Assembly (NCBI GenBank): GCA_021779415.1 | Contig: JAJYAS010000079.1 | Location: 1-9,747 of the forward strand | Reading direction: 5' to 3' | Source: Bacillota bacterium | GTDB taxonomy: Bacteria; Bacillota_B; Desulfitobacteriia; Desulfitobacteriales; Desulfitobacteriaceae | DNA: 9,747 bases | In this document: positions 7,866 to 9,747 of the stretch, piece after piece | Layout of the letters: every line of letters starts with the position of its first letter | Numbering within the stretch: the first letter of the stretch is position 1 | The notes under the pieces: generated by a model | Databases searched by the model: none | Told to the model about the DNA's origin: nothing | What the model saw: the letters and a program-made list of their open reading frames with translations, nothing else | Translations under genes and position numbers: made by a program

Positions 7866-7927
7866 AACTGGCATTTTATCTACACATATAAGCATAAAAC
7901 TGTCAACTGTTTTCCGAACTGGCATTT
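7866..7927. repeat. 11-bp direct repeat AACTGGCATTT
   Basis: Exact copies lie at 7866-7876 and 7917-7927, 51 bp start to start. The distance is a multiple of three, so the minus-strand short frame repeats the residues M-P-V. Function unknown. Confidence 0.5.
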
Positions 7928-7933
7928 CAAGCA

Positions 7934-7982
7934 CTCAACGTGTTTGCTAACCAGACTAATCGAGCACTCCACGCACGTTGAG
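7934..7982. repeat. 9-bp inverted repeat CTCAACGTG
   Basis: CTCAACGTG (7934-7942) and CACGTTGAG (7974-7982) are perfect inverted copies separated by 31 bases. No T-run follows. It could be a weak hairpin, a protein site, or a remnant of an insertion end. Confidence 0.5.
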
Positions 7983-8051
7983 ACGGTAGTAAGTATGGAA
8001 AGAATCACAGTCTGAAAGTGGCCTGTGGTGCCGGTTTCGGAGTTCGGGAGT

Positions 8052-8087
8052 AAATTGTATAACAATTTGATAGGACCAGCTTGGTCC
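8052..8087. repeat. Two adjacent short dyads
   Basis: AAATTGT/ACAATTT (8052-8058 and 8062-8068, 3-base centre) is followed 4 bp later by GGACCA/TGGTCC (8073-8078 and 8082-8087, 3-base centre). The first has the form of an operator for a dimeric regulator. The second is G/C-rich enough to form a hairpin in RNA. No gene start follows closely on either strand. Confidence 0.5.
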
Positions 8088-8090
8088 GAC

Positions 8091-8162
8091 GGAACATATT
8101 CGTAGGGGTTGGGGTAGACAGTTTTGGAGTATAGCTCGGACACGGGAACATATACGATATGT
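8091..8162. repeat. Degenerate 12-bp direct repeat ending in a dyad
   Basis: GGAACATATTCG (8091-8102) and GGAACATATACG (8145-8156) differ at one base and lie 54 bp apart. The second copy is part of the dyad ACATAT/ATATGT (8148-8153 and 8157-8162). Function unknown. Confidence 0.45.
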
Positions 8163-8228
8163 AATTGTTTCTAATGTCGTTGGTAATTTTTGTTGTGGGG
8201 TAAAATGGAGCCACAAATTAAGGATAGA

Positions 8229-8269
8229 AAATAAGGTCAGGTTGTCTTTTGGACGACCTGACCTTATTT
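8229..8269. terminator. 18-bp hairpin, probably a bidirectional terminator
   Basis: AAATAAGGTCAGGTTGTC (8229-8246) pairs with 8252-8269 over 18 bp, with one G-T wobble and a 5-base loop. The stem ends in A-rich and T-rich flanks, so each strand gives a G/C-rich stem followed by TTATTT. It probably ends the glycosyltransferase transcript, although it lies about 550 bp after that stop. It also separates it from the genes at the right end. Confidence 0.7.
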
Positions 8270-8479
8270 GGGTTATTATAGGTTAATTTTGGTTACTTGA
8301 AAGGAATTCCGTGAATGATGTGGAAGGTATTAGGATTGAGTTATTTAAGGGCTTTGAACTTATAACGCATTTCATAGCAGGCCGGGGTAATCCAGTTTAT
8401 TCCTGAAGTATTTAACAATAACTATAGCCTAAATGGATTTTGACTTTATTTTTAAATATCGTTGGAGGGGAACTTTAGG

Positions 8480-8695
8480 TTGAATAGGAAAGTTCTATCG
8501 TTGAGTTTGGCAATATGCCTACCAAGTTTTCTTGTCACAGGGTGTTCAAATTCCCTAAAGGATGATATCACTAGGCTTAATAAGAGCTATGATACAGTAC
8601 AACAAAAAAATGTAGAGCTAGGAACATAGAATGGCGTGTTAAATGAAAAGCTAGAAAGCCTAAATAAGAGACTAGAGAAAACCGCCTGGGCCTAG
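8480..8695 (+). pseudogene. Small lipoprotein frame with in-frame TAG
   Basis: A TTG start at 8480 lies 9 bases after the ribosome binding site GGAGGGG (8464-8470). The first 22 residues form a lipoprotein signal: basic M-N-R-K, a hydrophobic stretch, then L-V-T-G-C with the lipidated cysteine at residue 22. A charged helix follows with leucine, asparagine and lysine spacing typical of a coiled coil. TAG at 8627-8629 (codon 50) breaks it. The frame continues as the same kind of helix (N-E-K-L-E-S-L-N-K-R-L-E-K) to TAG 8693-8695. After that only fragments in other frames are open (8696-8843), so the original protein may have been longer and since degraded. As it stands, a 49-residue lipopeptide could be exported and anchored in the membrane. 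No family recognised. Confidence 0.55.
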
Positions 8696-8843
8696 CCTCT
8701 TACCTAATTTTACTGGAGAAGCGCATTATATACTATTGAGCCAAATAATTTCACCGACAGCTGGCTTCATTAGAATCAGTTAAATTTGGGCAGGTTTATT
8801 GAGCGGGATACCAGAATATTGTTAAATAACAAGGGAGGGAAAT

Positions 8844-9242
8844 ATGTTAAGAAACAAATCCACTTACAAACTTATAGCTTTAGCAGCAGTGGTTACTATT
8901 TGTATTGTAGCAGGTGTTTTCTTGTCTACAGGAGATAGCATTCTTTCAATTCAAAATAATACTGATGTAAATATATCTGGGCTAAAAATTAAATACTCAA
9001 ATTCTATTAATGACACTAAAGTTCCGGAAATACTACCAAAGCAAATATACAAAGCAAAACTAATACTGCCAGAAAATTTTACAGAAGGATCAATTAAAAT
9101 TTTCTATACGGACAAACAAGGGCAAAACCATGAAGATTTTCTAGTCGGGTATATTGAGAAAGGTTACAAAGAGAAGATTAGTGTTACTATAAGTTCAGTA
9201 GAAAATAATGGAGTTTTGGCTTTAAAGTTAAATGAGAGCTGA
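8844..9242 (+). CDS. Small membrane-anchored hypothetical protein
   Basis: I do not recognise this 132-residue protein. ATG 8844 follows GGGAGGG closely. A basic N-terminus (residues 1-9) is followed by one membrane segment (about 10-28) with no clear signal peptidase site or lipobox cysteine. It is probably a signal anchor with the rest outside the cell. Residues 33-130 are rich in isoleucine, lysine, asparagine and serine, and alternate in the manner of beta strands (I-S-G-L-K-I-K-Y-S, then K-I-S-V-T-I-S-S). This suggests one small beta-sandwich domain. Composition is more AT-rich than the recombinases. The next gene starts 40 bp downstream, so the two may be co-transcribed. Confidence 0.75.
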   Translation: MLRNKSTYKLIALAAVVTICIVAGVFLSTGDSILSIQNNTDVNISGLKIKYSNSINDTKVPEILPKQIYKAKLILPENFTEGSIKIFYTDKQGQNHEDFLVGYIEKGYKEKISVTISSVENNGVLALKLNES

Positions 9243-9282
9243 ATATATAAGATTCCCCAAGACAAGGAAAGGAAGTCTTTTT

Positions 9283-9474
9283 ATGAGTGATAGATTTTGT
9301 ATAAATTGCAAAGATCAGATGGGAAAAGCCTGGATGAATTCTGGAGCGGGAGTTCTTATACTTGAACAGCCAAAGAGGGGACTAAGTCGGAAAGCCTGCG
9401 GAGTCGACGTCTATGTTTGCCCTAATTGCGGATATGTAGAACTTGTTGCCGAGAAACCAGAACTCTTTAAGTAA
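9283..9474 (+). CDS. Small zinc-ribbon protein
   Basis: This 63-residue protein has two C-x-x-C knuckles, C6/C9 near the N-terminus and C46/C49 (C-P-N-C-G-Y) near the C-terminus. Together they would bind one zinc ion as a zinc ribbon. The start is ATG 9283, with GGAAAGGAAG (9266-9275) upstream at normal spacing. The same frame is open further upstream into the preceding gene, but those extra codons have no ribosome binding site. Between the knuckles lies a short segment rich in glycine and basic residues. The end (V-E-L-V-A-E-K-P-E-L-F) resembles other small clostridial zinc-ribbon proteins of unknown function. It may bind nucleic acid or a protein partner; nothing here identifies which. Confidence 0.75.
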   Translation: MSDRFCINCKDQMGKAWMNSGAGVLILEQPKRGLSRKACGVDVYVCPNCGYVELVAEKPELFK

Positions 9475-9747
9475 CGATATCCAAATAAAAGGAACCTTAT
9501 TGGGATACCAACACATTGGTCTCTACCATAGTAAAACCATTGATGTCACGGGCATTTTATAACTTTCTAAAGAAAAATGAAATCAATTCCTCGCCTTCCC
9601 AAAAGAAGGCCACTTTCGAAGTTGGTTGACGGGTTGGGGTGGATGGATACTGGGTGACTTAGAGGTGTGGGTTGATTCACATATCCGGCAACCCGCTGGG
9701 GTTGCTGTCTGTCGTAACCTGTGCCTTTGTATATATGTTGGTGCAAC
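9475..9747. other. Right-edge stretch without a gene
   Basis: I see no gene in these 273 bases. There are small hairpins GCCTTC/GAAGGC (9593-9610) and GCAACCC/GGGTTGC (9688-9705), and an imperfect dyad around TTCGAA (9610-9625). None is followed by a T-run. The segment from 9620 on is richer in G than what precedes it and may be the start of a different region cut off by the window. Confidence 0.4.

Larger units (their letters stand above)
7684..8228. other. Long intergenic stretch, probably decayed DNA
   Basis: There is no convincing gene in these 545 bases. Several short open frames overlap on both strands, none with a ribosome binding site or a recognised domain. One minus-strand frame (7934-7728, GTG start, 68 residues) contains M-P-V-R-K and M-P-V-K-V 17 codons apart. 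The remainder is a series of short dyads and direct repeats listed separately. It may be the remains of an insertion or a lost gene. Confidence 0.5.

Noticed and set aside
7728..7934. Minus-strand 68-residue gene
   Set aside because: It has a GTG start without a ribosome binding site, no recognised family, and overlapping open frames on both strands. Kept only as part of the description of the intergenic stretch.
8440..8445. TTGACT as a -35 element for the lipoprotein gene
   Set aside because: A -10 element at normal spacing would fall on the ribosome binding site, and no TATAAT-like hexamer is there.
9232..9282. Earlier start for the zinc-ribbon gene, overlapping the gene before it
   Set aside because: The extra 17 codons have no ribosome binding site. 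ATG 9283 is well placed behind GGAAAGGAAG, and the zinc-binding region begins six residues later.
1..9747. CRISPR arrays, tRNA or rRNA genes, toxin-antitoxin pairs
   Set aside because: No regularly spaced repeats, cloverleaf segments, rRNA motifs or paired toxin-antitoxin-like genes were seen on either strand.

Overview
The window looks like chromosomal accessory DNA from a low-to-mid GC Gram-positive bacterium of the Clostridia type. The basis is strong purine-rich ribosome binding sites, occasional GTG/TTG starts, lipobox and coiled-coil small proteins, and serine recombinases of the kind common in spore-forming Firmicutes. A Desulfosporosinus/Desulfitobacterium-like host is a guess. I cannot name the species. 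All supported genes run on the + strand.

Layout. Bases 1-271 hold no convincing gene but contain a (GAAT)5 tract. A perfect 17-bp hairpin with a T-run (272-318) precedes two tandem large serine recombinase genes (380-1969 and 1978-3525), which are 8 bp apart. The first is cut by an in-frame TAA, with its normal C-terminus still readable in the same frame. An AT-rich spacer with dyads, direct repeats and a plausible promoter leads to a D-aminoacylase-family amidohydrolase (3663-5315), interrupted by an in-frame TAG. It is followed after 27 bp by two paralogous membrane-anchored family 2 glycosyltransferases (5343-6476, 6550-7683). The three read as one transcription unit. Bases 7684-8228 are non-coding or decayed DNA with several short dyads, closed by an 18-bp hairpin terminator (8229-8269). 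The right end carries a small lipoprotein frame with an in-frame TAG (8480-8695), a small membrane-anchored protein (8844-9242) and a 63-residue zinc-ribbon protein (9283-9474). The last 273 bp show only small hairpins.

How the parts may work together. The recombinases are probably the integration/excision module of a mobile element whose ends are not obvious here; the other genes may be cargo or the neighbouring host chromosome. The glycosyltransferases are membrane enzymes that probably glycosylate a lipid-like acceptor. I see no sequence link between them and the deacylase beyond co-transcription.

The most unusual observation is that three of the eight genes each carry exactly one stop codon, with the reading frame intact on both sides. 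Recent nonsense decay is the simplest explanation. Stop-codon suppression, including UAG decoding for two of the three, is a testable alternative that this window alone cannot settle. I found no clear undescribed defence or mobile system beyond this.
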